From Candidatus Aminicenantota bacterium (GTDB lineage: Bacteria; Acidobacteriota; Aminicenantia; Aminicenantales; UBA4085): DNA of 52,037 nucleotides. Made by a program: the position numbers and the translations under genes. This document shows, one piece after another, positions 25,813 to 34,047 of this stretch. Position 1 is the first letter of the stretch, and every line of letters starts with the position of its first letter. The stretch lies in contig JAUYDS010000052.1 in assembly GCA_030691735.1 (NCBI GenBank), positions 1 to 52,037 of the forward strand. Direction: 5' to 3'. Under the pieces are notes generated by a model. It did not search any database. It was not told where the DNA came from and worked only from the letters and a program-made list of their open reading frames with translations.

Positions 25813-27279
25813 TCAGTTCGATCCCATCTTCTTGAGAATCTCTCGAATCACATCGCCGTCCTTGAACGGAATGACCCGATCCTTCAAGACCTGATAGTTT
25901 TCGTGGCCTTTGCCGGCGACGAGGACATGATCGCCTTTTTTGGCGAAGGCGAGCGCCTTTTCGATCGCCTCGTATCGGTCGGGGACGACGCTGTATTTCT
26001 TGGAGCCCGTCTTTAAAACCCCTTTTTCGATCTCGCCGAGGATGGCCAGGGGGTCTTCGGAACGAGGATTGTCGGAGGTCAGGAACGTCCAGTCGGCGAA
26101 CAGCCCGGCGACCTCGCCCATCCGCTCCCGCTTGGCTTTGTCGCGGTCCCCTCCGGCCCCGAAGACGAGGATGATCCGGCTGGGCTTGAGCTCGCGCGCG
26201 GTCTCGAGAAGGCTGCGCATGGCGCTGTCCGTATGGGCGTAATCGACGTAGATATGGAGTCCGAGATCGTTCTCAATCTTTTCGAACCGGCCGGGGACCT
26301 GTTTCAGAGCGGCGATCCCTTCCTTGATGACCTGGGGAGGGATGTTCAAAGCGAGCGCGACGCCGAAGGCCGCCAACACGTTGTAGAGATTGTGCTTGCC
26401 CGAGAGGGAGGAGGCGACGACGGTCTGCCCGCCGGGGTATTTGACCAAGGCCTCGAGGCCCGCGCCGTTCAGCTTGATCCGTTCGCCCCGGACGAGCGCC
26501 GCCGGTTCGAAGCCGAAGGTGATCGTGTTCATGGGCAGCTCAGCGATGAGCCGTTTTCCCCACGGATCGTCCTCGTTGACGACGGCCGTTCGTTTTTTGG
26601 AATTCAGGAAGAAGAGCTTCTTCTTCGCGGCGAAGTAATCCTCCATCGTTTGATGGTAATCCAGGTGCTCGCCGCTGAGATTCGTGAACACGGCCACGTC
26701 GAAGCTGATGCCCCAGACGCGCTTGAGACTGAGCGAATGCGAGGAAACCTCCATGACGCAATGCGTCACGCCTTTGTCGAGCATGTCTTTGAGCATGGCT
26801 TGGAGGTCGGGGGCTTCCGGTGTCGTCCGCTGGGCCTCGAGCTCGAAATCCGGCCCGCGGTAGCTGATCGTTCCGATGACGCCCGGCTGGAAACCGGCGG
26901 TCTTAAGGATGGATTCCAAAATGAACGTGATCGTCGTTTTACCTTTGGTTCCGGTGATGCCGATGACCTTCATCCTCTGTGAGGGGTGTTCCTGAAAATT
27001 CGCCGAGCACAGGGCTAGAGCTTCTCGGGGATCGAAGACCTGGACCCAGGGAGCCTTGATCGCGTCCGGCCGCGGCCTGTCGCTCAGGACCGCCGCCGCT
27101 CCTCCGGCCAGGGCTTGGGCGACGAAGTCGAATCCGTCCCTTTGCCCTCCTCTGAGGGCGGCGAAGAGGAACTTCGGTTTGACGGCCTTCGAGGAATAGG
27201 CGATCCCCTCGATCTCGACCGCCGCGTCGCCCTGAAGGACGAGGACAGGGACGCCCTTCAGGACATCCTGGAGTTTCAT
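25813..27279 (-). CDS. murE: UDP-MurNAc-dipeptide-2,6-diaminopimelate ligase
   Basis: The start MKLQDVLKG at 27279, overlapping the ftsI stop by ATGA, gives 488 residues. Motifs: YSSKAVKPKFLFAALRG, GTKGKTTITFILESIL, TTPEAPDLQAML, NLSGEHLDYH, VDYAHTDSAMR and SDNPRSEDP. DNPR is the signature for meso-diaminopimelate, so the peptidoglycan should be of DAP type. The longer upstream frame is repeat DNA of the ftsI tail and is not used. Confidence 0.96.
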   Translation of the reverse strand: MKLQDVLKGVPVLVLQGDAAVEIEGIAYSSKAVKPKFLFAALRGGQRDGFDFVAQALAGGAAAVLSDRPRPDAIKAPWVQVFDPREALALCSANFQEHPSQRMKVIGITGTKGKTTITFILESILKTAGFQPGVIGTISYRGPDFELEAQRTTPEAPDLQAMLKDMLDKGVTHCVMEVSSHSLSLKRVWGISFDVAVFTNLSGEHLDYHQTMEDYFAAKKKLFFLNSKKRTAVVNEDDPWGKRLIAELPMNTITFGFEPAALVRGERIKLNGAGLEALVKYPGGQTVVASSLSGKHNLYNVLAAFGVALALNIPPQVIKEGIAALKQVPGRFEKIENDLGLHIYVDYAHTDSAMRSLLETARELKPSRIILVFGAGGDRDKAKRERMGEVAGLFADWTFLTSDNPRSEDPLAILGEIEKGVLKTGSKKYSVVPDRYEAIEKALAFAKKGDHVLVAGKGHENYQVLKDRVIPFKDGDVIREILKKMGSN

Positions 27280-29180
27280 GTCTCGTCCTCTCCGCCGGTA
27301 TTGGCGGCGATGATGGTCCGGCCGGTCACTCTTGGAAGGAAACCCTGGGAGGGGGTTTCCTTCCAACGGTCGCTTCGCTCCCTGCCATCCATCCAAGGAG
27401 CATTTTCCCAAGAATTATTGTATGAGCTTTGAGATTCGTGGATGGATTGCGAAATGGTCCGGACGGGTTCCGTCCGCGGATGGAACTCGAGATAGCGTAG
27501 CGCGCGCCTGGCGATCTCGCGGAACACGGGCGCCGCGACCTGGCCGCCGTAGTACTCATCCGTCTTCGGTTCGTTCAGGACGACGATGATCGAGATTTGA
27601 GGGTTTTCGACGGGCGTGAAACCGACGAAGGAAGCGATGTGCCGTGTGCTTGAAAAGCGTTTCTGGGCCGGGTCATAAATCTGGGTGGTCCCCGTCTTTC
27701 CGGCCGCGGAATAACCTTTGACCAAAGCTTCCCGACCGGTCCCCTCGAGGACGACCTTTTCCAGGATCGAGACGATCTCCCCGGCCGTTCGCGGCGAGAG
27801 GACCTGCTCGAGGGGAGCGGTCGGCAACTCCCGTCCCGGCAAGCCCAGGTTGCTTTTCGTGATATGCAGGGGGATCCGGATTCCGCCGTTGGCCAGGATG
27901 TTGATGGCTTGGAGGACCTGGAGCGGCGTCACCAGAGTCTCGTATCCGATGGAGACGGAGTCGATCGATCGCTTTGTCCACTTGTCGAGGGGCCGGACCA
28001 GACCGGCGGCCTCGGCGGGAAGCTCGATGCCTGTCTTTTCTCCGAATCGGAACGCTTTGATGGTTTTGTAAAGGTCGTCCCTTCCGACCCGCCGCCCGAT
28101 CTGGATCGTGCCGACGTTGGAGGAATGGATGAACACCTCCGGGAATTTGAGCAAGCCGAAATTCTTGTGATCGCGGATCGGAGCGCCGGCGCTCTCGATG
28201 AAGCCTTTGCTGCAATCGAACGTCTCGTTCATGGACACGAGCCGGTTCTCGAGAGCGGCCGCGGCGGTCACGATCTTGAAGGTCGAGCCGGGGTCGTAGA
28301 GGTGACGTATGGCGCGATTGAACTCGTCTTCGGCCGATTTCGGGGGATAGGCGTTCGGATCGAACGTCGGACAGTTCGCCAGCGCCAGGACGTCGCCCGA
28401 CTGGGGATTGGTGATGATCGCCGTTCCCCAGCTCGCGCCGTGGTCCCGGACGGCTCGGGACAGCTCCGTCTCGGCGATATATTGGATGTTCTCATCGAGG
28501 GTCAGGACGATATCCGTCCCTCTTATGGACGCTTCGAGGATCTCGTCGTGATATTCCCTCCGCATGACGTCGAGAAGGATGAGCTTTTTGCCTTTCTTCC
28601 CGCTGAGCACGGAGTTGAATTTGTATTCCGCCCCGCCGCAGCCCTTGTTATCGGCGTCGACGCTGCCGAGGATGTGGGCCGCCAGCGAGCCTTTCGGATA
28701 AAAGCGCATGGCTTCTTCCCGCGCGGAGATCCCGTTCAATCTCAGGTTTTTGATCCGGTCCGCCACTTCCTGGTCGAGCTTTCTCTTGACGGGGATGTGA
28801 GCGACCCCGTTTTGGATCGCGGTCTGGATCCGTTCGATGTCGCGGGAGCCGAGCCCGAGGACCGGCTGGAGTTGGAGGATCGGGGCCATCTGTTCATCAA
28901 ACCGCTCGCCGGCCATGGCCGGCGAGTAATAGATGGTCTGGGAAGGAATGCTTTGGGCCAGGATGACCTTGTTCCGATCGTAGATCGCGCCCCGTTCCGG
29001 AATGATATCGATCCGGGCTTGATTCTGGCGGAGGACTTGGCGGCTCAACTGGGCGTGGCTGATGACCTGGAGATGGACGAGCCGGACGAGGATGCCCAAG
29101 GTCCAGACGGCCAGTCCCAGGGCGAGGATCTTGGTCCGCTGTCGGATCTTTTTCTGGTACTGGACGGTGGCGATGTTCAC
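27276..29180 (-). CDS. ftsI: Septal penicillin-binding protein FtsI (class B PBP)
   Basis: The 634-residue transpeptidase crosslinks septal peptidoglycan. It has one N-terminal span (~18-38), a dimerisation domain with RGAIYDRNKVILAQS, and a transpeptidase domain with STFK (S299, K302), SSN (353-355) and KTGT (~500). No PASTA domain is present. The start is GTG; FtsL precedes it by 15 nt. The last ~55 residues after YLEFHPR are poorly conserved, and residues ~605-617 are read through a perfect 14-bp palindrome. Confidence 0.96.
   Translation of the reverse strand: MNIATVQYQKKIRQRTKILALGLAVWTLGILVRLVHLQVISHAQLSRQVLRQNQARIDIIPERGAIYDRNKVILAQSIPSQTIYYSPAMAGERFDEQMAPILQLQPVLGLGSRDIERIQTAIQNGVAHIPVKRKLDQEVADRIKNLRLNGISAREEAMRFYPKGSLAAHILGSVDADNKGCGGAEYKFNSVLSGKKGKKLILLDVMRREYHDEILEASIRGTDIVLTLDENIQYIAETELSRAVRDHGASWGTAIITNPQSGDVLALANCPTFDPNAYPPKSAEDEFNRAIRHLYDPGSTFKIVTAAAALENRLVSMNETFDCSKGFIESAGAPIRDHKNFGLLKFPEVFIHSSNVGTIQIGRRVGRDDLYKTIKAFRFGEKTGIELPAEAAGLVRPLDKWTKRSIDSVSIGYETLVTPLQVLQAINILANGGIRIPLHITKSNLGLPGRELPTAPLEQVLSPRTAGEIVSILEKVVLEGTGREALVKGYSAAGKTGTTQIYDPAQKRFSSTRHIASFVGFTPVENPQISIIVVLNEPKTDEYYGGQVAAPVFREIARRALRYLEFHPRTEPVRTISQSIHESQSSYNNSWENAPWMDGRERSDRWKETPSQGFLPRVTGRTIIAANTGGEDET
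27332..27366. repeat. Perfect palindrome in the ftsI 3' end
   Basis: TTGGAAGGAAACCC (27332-27345) and GGGTTTCCTTCCAA (27353-27366) form a 14-bp stem with loop TGGGAGG. It is unrelated in sequence to the hutI/ftsQ repeat but is likewise inside the C-terminal coding tail. It may be a mobile palindromic element or an in-operon RNA hairpin. Confidence 0.75.
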
Positions 29181-29195
29181 GGTCTCACTCGACGG

Positions 29196-29483
29196 TCATC
29201 GGTCCTTGTAGATGATTTGGTCCTCTCGGGTTTCGGTCATTCCCAATTCTTCCCGGGCGATCCTTTCGACGCGCTCCAACGAACTGAACGCGGCCTTGTG
29301 GGTCTCCAATCTTTTTATTTCGTCCCGCAGTTCTTGCTTTCGAACCTCTCCGCGGCCGATATCGTAGCCGAGCCGAACGTTCTCGGTGATGTGCCAGAGG
29401 TAGAACGTCAGGGTCACGATGGTCATGAGACTGGCCAACACCCAGAGCGCGATCTCTTTTCGATTGAGCTTCCTACGAACCAT
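29196..29483 (-). CDS. ftsL: Cell division protein FtsL
   Basis: The 95-residue bitopic protein has a short basic N-terminus (MVRRKLNRKE), a membrane span (~11-32) and a periplasmic coiled coil (~45-80, IGRGEVRKQELRDEIKRLE), ending in ERIAREELGM, typical of FtsL/DivIC. It scaffolds FtsQ and activates FtsW-FtsI. Sequence conservation is low in this family, so the name rests on the position between rsmH and ftsI. It overlaps rsmH by 11 nt. Confidence 0.9.
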   Translation of the reverse strand: MVRRKLNRKEIALWVLASLMTIVTLTFYLWHITENVRLGYDIGRGEVRKQELRDEIKRLETHKAAFSSLERVERIAREELGMTETREDQIIYKDR

Positions 29484-30381
29484 AGGGTCTCTTTTCCGCG
29501 GCCCGCAATTTGGCCGAGCGCGCTCGGGAATTGCGGGCTATCTCTTCTTCCGACGCCGTGACCGGTTTTTTCGTCAGGATTTCGATCAGGCCGGGTCCGT
29601 CATCCAAGCGGGCCAGGCCGACCAGGGTGTGTTTGACGATGCGGTCTTCCAAGGAGTGAAAGGAGATCACCGCGATCCGCGCGCCGGGCCGGACGAGGCG
29701 GACAAGCTGCTCGAGAAATTCCCCAAGGCCCTGGAGCTCCTGGTTGACTTCGATCCGGAGCGCCTGAAAGACTTTGGCCGCCGGATGGATCTTGCCTTTC
29801 TGGGGGATCCAGCGGCAGACGTCCTCGACGATTCGTCTCAACTGGGTCGTGCTCTCGATCTTCTGGGTCCGCCGGATGGTGGCGATCCGACGGGCAAGCT
29901 TGTTGGCCTGTTTGAGTTCGCCGTATTCGCGAAAAATCTGGGCCAGCTTGGCCTCGGTGGTTTTGTTCAGGAGCTTCGCGGCCGTCATTTTGTTCCGGGC
30001 GTCCATCCTCATGTCCAGGGGGCCGTCCAGCGTGTGGCTGAAACCGCGATCGGGGGCGTCGAGCTGGAAGGAGGACATGCCCAGATCAAGGAGGATTCCG
30101 CGGACGGACGTGAAATCGACATCGAGTTCGGGGATATAGCGAAAATCGGCATGATAGAGGTCGACGCGGTTGGCGTAGGGGCTGAGATAATCCCTGGCTT
30201 TCAGGATCGAGCTCTCATCGAGGTCGAGGCCGATGAGCCTGGCTTTGGGATTCCGTTTCAGGATCTCGCTGGCGTGACCCGCCATTCCCAGCGTCCCGTC
30301 GATATATGTGCCTTCTCTCCGGATGTCCAACAAGTCGAGGGTTTCTTCGAGGAGGACAGGGATGTGTTCTCGACGGCTCAT
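29473..30381 (-). CDS. rsmH: 16S rRNA m4C1402 methyltransferase RsmH
   Basis: The 302-residue SAM-dependent enzyme methylates N4 of C1402 in 16S rRNA. It has HIPVLLEETLDLL at the N-terminus, YIDGTLGMAGHA (SAM site), LDLGMSSFQLDAPDRGFS and ISFHSLEDRIVKHTL. ATGA overlap with mraZ. Length is as expected for the family (~300-315). Confidence 0.97.
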   Translation of the reverse strand: MSRREHIPVLLEETLDLLDIRREGTYIDGTLGMAGHASEILKRNPKARLIGLDLDESSILKARDYLSPYANRVDLYHADFRYIPELDVDFTSVRGILLDLGMSSFQLDAPDRGFSHTLDGPLDMRMDARNKMTAAKLLNKTTEAKLAQIFREYGELKQANKLARRIATIRRTQKIESTTQLRRIVEDVCRWIPQKGKIHPAAKVFQALRIEVNQELQGLGEFLEQLVRLVRPGARIAVISFHSLEDRIVKHTLVGLARLDDGPGLIEILTKKPVTASEEEIARNSRARSAKLRAAEKRPYGS

Positions 30382-30845
30382 TCCGGCTTCCTGTCCGACA
30401 TGAGCTTCGTGATCTTTTTGAAGTCCTCGTAGGCCAGGGGCTTTCTGGCCATCTTTTCGTCCAGGCGGCCGCGGTCCCAGACCTCGAGGTAATCGTTGAC
30501 ACCGATAACCTGAACATCCGTCTGCAGACCGGCTTGTTCACGGATGGACGGGCTGATGAGGACCCGGCCTTTGGAATCGATCTCGCTCTGATTGCCGAGC
30601 AGGTTGGCTTTCCTGTTGAACTCCTGGATATCCGGATCCGGATAACGGGCGCCTTCGGCGGGCGGTTTCATCATTCTTTCCCATGTGGGGAGGGGAAAGA
30701 TCTGGACGAAATCGTCCTCCAATGAGGTGACGAAAAGCCCTTTCCCGAATTGCTCTTCAATAGCCGTCCGGAACTTCTCGGGGATTTTAATCCGGCCGCC
30801 TTTGTCGAGCTTGGCCTTGTAGCTTCCTATCAATAAATTTCCCAT
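30378..30845 (-). CDS. mraZ: Transcriptional regulator MraZ
   Basis: The 155-residue protein has two SpoVT/AbrB-like repeats: KAKLDKGGRIKIPEKFR (~9-25) and EIDSKGRVLISPSIREQAG (~88-106). MraZ forms ring oligomers that bind repeated boxes upstream of its own gene and regulate the dcw operon. The boxes are present at 30840-30864. Start ATG with AAAGGGACGAA before it. It is the first gene of the long operon. Confidence 0.97.
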   Translation of the reverse strand: MGNLLIGSYKAKLDKGGRIKIPEKFRTAIEEQFGKGLFVTSLEDDFVQIFPLPTWERMMKPPAEGARYPDPDIQEFNRKANLLGNQSEIDSKGRVLISPSIREQAGLQTDVQVIGVNDYLEVWDRGRLDEKMARKPLAYEDFKKITKLMSDRKPE

Positions 30846-30864
30846 TTCGTCCCTTTCTATCCCA
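30840..30864 (-). promoter_or_regulatory. MraZ operator: three 5-bp boxes at 10-bp period
   Basis: On the minus strand TGGGA-N5-AGGGA-N5-TGGGA matches the TGGGN-N5 direct-repeat pattern known for E. coli MraZ. The last box overlaps the mraZ start codon and the first lies just downstream of the promoter -10. This fits autorepression of the dcw operon. The middle box deviates at its first base. Confidence 0.8.
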
Positions 30865-30874
30865 TTTTGGTTTA

Positions 30875-30903
30875 AATATAGAGAAAATCAGAGGGGAAGT
30901 CAA
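30875..30903 (-). promoter_or_regulatory. Sigma-70 promoter of the dcw operon
   Basis: On the minus strand TTGACT (30903-30898), a 17-nt spacer and TATATT (30880-30875) give 5/6 matches in both hexamers. Transcription would start near 30868, only ~23 nt before the mraZ ATG and on top of the MraZ boxes. Confidence 0.75.
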
Positions 30904-30995
30904 GCGAAAATCGCTAAAAAAATGAAATATTTTTGGGTTCGAGGACGCCTAGAAAGTCTTTGTAATTAAATAAGTTAGAAGGCCATGACCGGTCT

Positions 30996-31292
30996 TCAGG
31001 TCTGGCCGTTCGGAGATTCGTCCCCGAATGGGGGTTTTTGTTCGAGATTTTTAAGGAGTTCTTTGGCCGTTTCCAGGTCCTTCTCCGGGACAAGAATCTT
31101 TATCTCTCCCAGGCCGTCCGCGGAGAACGGATAGATCGTCTGCAACATCAGGCCTTTGAAAAAACAGGATATGCCTTCGCTTTCCAGCAGGTTCTTGATG
31201 ATCTCGGATTCGACCGGTCCCCAGACTCGGACGAGCTCTTTGAGGTCCAGGTTCTGCTCCGGTTTTTTGGTCTTCGTTTCATGGTCGGTCAT
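30996..31292 (-). CDS. DUF2007-type putative signal-transducing protein
   Basis: The 98-residue protein has the DUF2007 core: LVRVWGPVESEIIKNLLESEGI (~20-41), a variable loop, then IKILVPEKDLETAKELLKNL (~64-83). The fold is a small ferredoxin-like alpha-beta unit seen as a GlnB-like sensory partner; its ligand is unknown. It starts 1 nt after the NUDIX stop, so the two form an operon. Confidence 0.8.
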   Translation of the reverse strand: MTDHETKTKKPEQNLDLKELVRVWGPVESEIIKNLLESEGISCFFKGLMLQTIYPFSADGLGEIKILVPEKDLETAKELLKNLEQKPPFGDESPNGQT

Positions 31293-31293
31293 G

Positions 31294-31770
31294 TCAAATC
31301 CTCCGTTTTCTCCGGACGCCGGCCGCGGTTCCTTTCACGGGTTCCTGCTGCACGTAATAATCGGCGAGGATTTTTTCGTGATCGAAGGCCAGGGGAAAAT
31401 CGATCTCCTCGCGGCTGAAGATCCCGATATCCCGGGCGTCATCCCGGGCCTTCGGCGCGCCGGCCGCTCTGGCCACGAAAACCGTTGAGATCGTATGTTG
31501 ACGGGAGTCTCGATTCGGATCGGAATACGTGTGGAGCTGATATCGAATCTCGATCCTGAGCGATGTCTCCTCTTCGGCTTCGCGGACCGCTGTTTTTTCG
31601 AGAGATTCTCCATAATCGACGAACCCGCCGGGAAGGGCCCAGCCGTACGGAGGGTTCTTTCTTCGGATGAGGACGATCCCGTCCTTTCCCTTCGCGTTCT
31701 TGATCTCGATGATGACGTCCACGGTCGGGACAGGATTCCGGTAGGTCCGAAAATTTTTCTTTTTGTCCAT
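31294..31770 (-). CDS. NUDIX hydrolase
   Basis: The 158-residue protein carries the Nudix box [20 protein letters not shown] plus ETSL (~48-71). The residue usually Gly before the last hydrophobic position is Thr. The metal-binding REAEEE is intact. Preceding VIIEIKN and [17 protein letters not shown] are typical of ADP-ribose or NADH pyrophosphatase-like sanitising enzymes. The basic C-terminus GVRRKRRI is unusual. The substrate is not readable. Confidence 0.88.
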   Translation of the reverse strand: MDKKKNFRTYRNPVPTVDVIIEIKNAKGKDGIVLIRRKNPPYGWALPGGFVDYGESLEKTAVREAEEETSLRIEIRYQLHTYSDPNRDSRQHTISTVFVARAAGAPKARDDARDIGIFSREEIDFPLAFDHEKILADYYVQQEPVKGTAAGVRRKRRI

Positions 31771-31893
31771 GGCCGCCGTTATTCTATCAGAAAAGCCGCG
31801 TCGGGGCCATTTTCCAGGGGAAAAAGGCCTACAGATGTCCTTTCATGGGGACAGACGAAGCCTGTTCCTCGGGCCTCTCCCGCCTGATGAGGT

Positions 31894-31910
31894 TTGGCAT
31901 AAAATTTGCT
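31894..31910 (+). promoter_or_regulatory. Second sigma-54 promoter
   Basis: TTGGCATA-AAAT-TTGCT matches the -24/-12 consensus, with GG (31896-31897) and GC (31908-31909) separated by exactly 10 nt. The predicted start near 31921 leaves a ~28-nt leader before the FecR/DUF6600 gene with its AAAGGAGCAGAGCG ribosome-binding site. Confidence 0.7.
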
Positions 31911-31948
31911 TAAGTTTATAACGGTATTCAAAGAAAAGGAGCAGAGCG

Positions 31949-33985
31949 ATGAAAAAGAAAGGTTTTAAGATCATCGTCTTGAGCGTTCTTTGGATCTGCC
32001 CTTTCCTCCTCTCCAGCGACAATTACAGGGTCGTCAACGGTCCCGCGGAATTCTATTACGGGCATATCAGCCTCGTCGACATTAAAAACGACGGGAAAGA
32101 CCCCCTGGTCTTCCGGGAAGGGGCGGCCGGACCCGAGATCGCCGTCCTGAACTTCCCCCTGGGTCCAGGCGATACGATCCGGACGTCGGACGAGCGCCGC
32201 TGCGAGATCCAGTTCGACAACGCCACGATCGTCCGGCTCGACGTGAACACGGAACTGAAGATCGAGACCATTCTGGCCCAGAGCCTCAGCTCCAGGAACA
32301 AAGTTTCCAACCTGGTCCTGCGCAGGGGCCGGATCTACGCCATGTACAAGGAGTACGCTTCGAGCGAGATGTTCCAGGTCCTCACGCCCAACGTCGCGGT
32401 GAAGTTCCGTCATAATTCCGTGGCGGCGATCGCGGCTAAGGACGACGGAAGCACGGACGTCCAGGTCGAATTCGGAAAAGCGACCGTCCTGTTCGGACCC
32501 GACCCGGCCAAGCCCGCGGACAAGGCCGTTTACAAGAACGAGCAGCTCACCGTCCTGGCGGACCAGACGTTCGCCTTCGGCGAATTCACCTCGGCCACGG
32601 ATTTTGATCTTTGGAACAAGGAGATCAACAAGAATTTTCTCGAACTGCATAAAGGGCTGACCGCCATTCCCAAACCGGTCCAGAAGCTGCCCAAGGCCGT
32701 CTTTTATTTCGCCCAGACGTTCGGCAACCACTATGGAGAGTGGCTCTACGACGACTTCTACGGCTACGTTTGGCGGCCGTTTTATAACGATACCTATCCC
32801 TGGGGAACGTGGCAGCCGTATTTCTACGGCCGGTGGTCCACTTACGCCGGACAAATGTATTGGGTCCCCGAAGAGCCCTGGGGCTGGGTCCCGTATCATT
32901 TGGGCGTATGGCAGTGGGACGATAAACGGGGCTGGCTGTGGCTTCCCGGCTCGGCCTTTGCTCCGGCCTGGGTAGACTGGGCCTTCTTCGGCGGATCGTT
33001 TTGTTCATGGCGGCCGTGGTCGCTCTGGGATTGGATGTGGTACAACGACATGTCCATGTTCGGCTACGGCATGTATGATTTTTACTTCCCCTACTACGAT
33101 TGGACCTTTATGGGCCGCTGGGGATACGATCCGTACCTTCCAACGGGTAGCGGCCCATTTAAGCCGGCCCTTGGCAAGGTCCGGATCGATCAGCTGAAAA
33201 GCCCGGGAGATCCGCCTCTGCCGATCACAAAAGAGATGGACAAGATCTACAAAACCCTGCGCGAAGCGCTGATTCACGGCGATCAGAGAGCGCTCGTCTC
33301 GTTGCGGAGCCTGACCCGGCATTCCGTTTTCGTCGGCGCTCAGGACCTGAGCGCGTCGAAAATCCAGACCAAGGCTTCAAGGCTCGAGCCTTTCCTGAAC
33401 GCGGTCCAGAGCCTGCCGTCGGGATCGCCGCTCAAGACGATCTTGAATCTCCGGCCGCAGTCCCCCCACTCTTCATCTTTCTTGGCCGTGAAAAATTATG
33501 AGCTCCACGCGCCGGTCGGCGAGATCCGGAATTCCGTTTCACCGGACGCGAGCCGCCGGGTGAGCGCCGGATCGGCCGTCCGGCCGTCCCGGCCGGTGCC
33601 GTCCGGTTTGAGAACCGCCGTCCCGGCCCTTCCGGCACGGACCCATGACTGGAATCCGGATACGCGGATCGGCCGCAAGCTCGGCGTGGACATCCTCTAT
33701 GCGAGCCGGACGAACGAGATCTACAGTCCGCAGCTGCGCATCTCGTCGGCCATGGCCGGCGCCCGGCCCATCCTTGACTCGAACGGAATCATTCGTCGTG
33801 TCGTGCGCTCCAACGGGGGTTCTGATCCCGCTTACAGCGGAAGCTCTCCGGGGTCCTCGAGCGCGTCCGGCGGAGGATCGTCCTCCGGATCCGCCGGGAC
33901 CATGAGCACGGGCAGTTCGTCCGGATCGTCCTCGAGCGGCAGCTCGTCTTCCGGGGCCGGCAGCAGCGGCCATATCCGACACTGA
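31949..33985 (+). CDS. Secreted FecR-domain / DUF6600 protein
   Basis: The 678-residue protein has a signal peptide (MKKKGFKIIVLSVLWICPFLLSS, split at ~20-22), then a FecR-like beta domain (~65-200: PGDTIRTSDERRCEIQFD, LRLDV-like VRLDVNTELKIE, VLTPNVAVKFRHNS). Next is a Trp/Tyr-rich DUF6600 region (~255-390) with repeats such as YGYVWRPFYNDTYPWGTW and PYHLGVWQWDD. The C-terminus (~630-678) is Ser/Gly low complexity. FecR-like domains sense or bind cell-wall or envelope ligands; the DUF6600 role is unknown. It is monocistronic behind a sigma-54 promoter. Confidence 0.75.
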   Translation: MKKKGFKIIVLSVLWICPFLLSSDNYRVVNGPAEFYYGHISLVDIKNDGKDPLVFREGAAGPEIAVLNFPLGPGDTIRTSDERRCEIQFDNATIVRLDVNTELKIETILAQSLSSRNKVSNLVLRRGRIYAMYKEYASSEMFQVLTPNVAVKFRHNSVAAIAAKDDGSTDVQVEFGKATVLFGPDPAKPADKAVYKNEQLTVLADQTFAFGEFTSATDFDLWNKEINKNFLELHKGLTAIPKPVQKLPKAVFYFAQTFGNHYGEWLYDDFYGYVWRPFYNDTYPWGTWQPYFYGRWSTYAGQMYWVPEEPWGWVPYHLGVWQWDDKRGWLWLPGSAFAPAWVDWAFFGGSFCSWRPWSLWDWMWYNDMSMFGYGMYDFYFPYYDWTFMGRWGYDPYLPTGSGPFKPALGKVRIDQLKSPGDPPLPITKEMDKIYKTLREALIHGDQRALVSLRSLTRHSVFVGAQDLSASKIQTKASRLEPFLNAVQSLPSGSPLKTILNLRPQSPHSSSFLAVKNYELHAPVGEIRNSVSPDASRRVSAGSAVRPSRPVPSGLRTAVPALPARTHDWNPDTRIGRKLGVDILYASRTNEIYSPQLRISSAMAGARPILDSNGIIRRVVRSNGGSDPAYSGSSPGSSSASGGGSSSGSAGTMSTGSSSGSSSSGSSSSGAGSSGHIRH

Positions 33986-34008
33986 TCGATCGGAGGACAC
34001 TCTGAAAA

Positions 34009-34038
34009 GGGGACACGTACCTGTTTCTTAATGTCCCC
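34009..34038. repeat. Short GGGGACA inverted repeat (REP-like)
   Basis: GGGGACA (34009-34015) and TGTCCCC (34032-34038) form a 7-bp stem between two convergent genes. The GGGGACACGTAC core is shared with the larger inverted repeat at 37946-38039. Such GGGGACA-type palindromes are common near RAYT/IS200-like transposases in environmental genomes; no transposase is present here. Confidence 0.6.
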
Positions 34039-34047
34039 GTTTCTTGT

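Noticed and set aside
31845-31860. GGGGACA element before the FecR gene
   Set aside because: Only a single short half-site is present; no inverted partner was found nearby.
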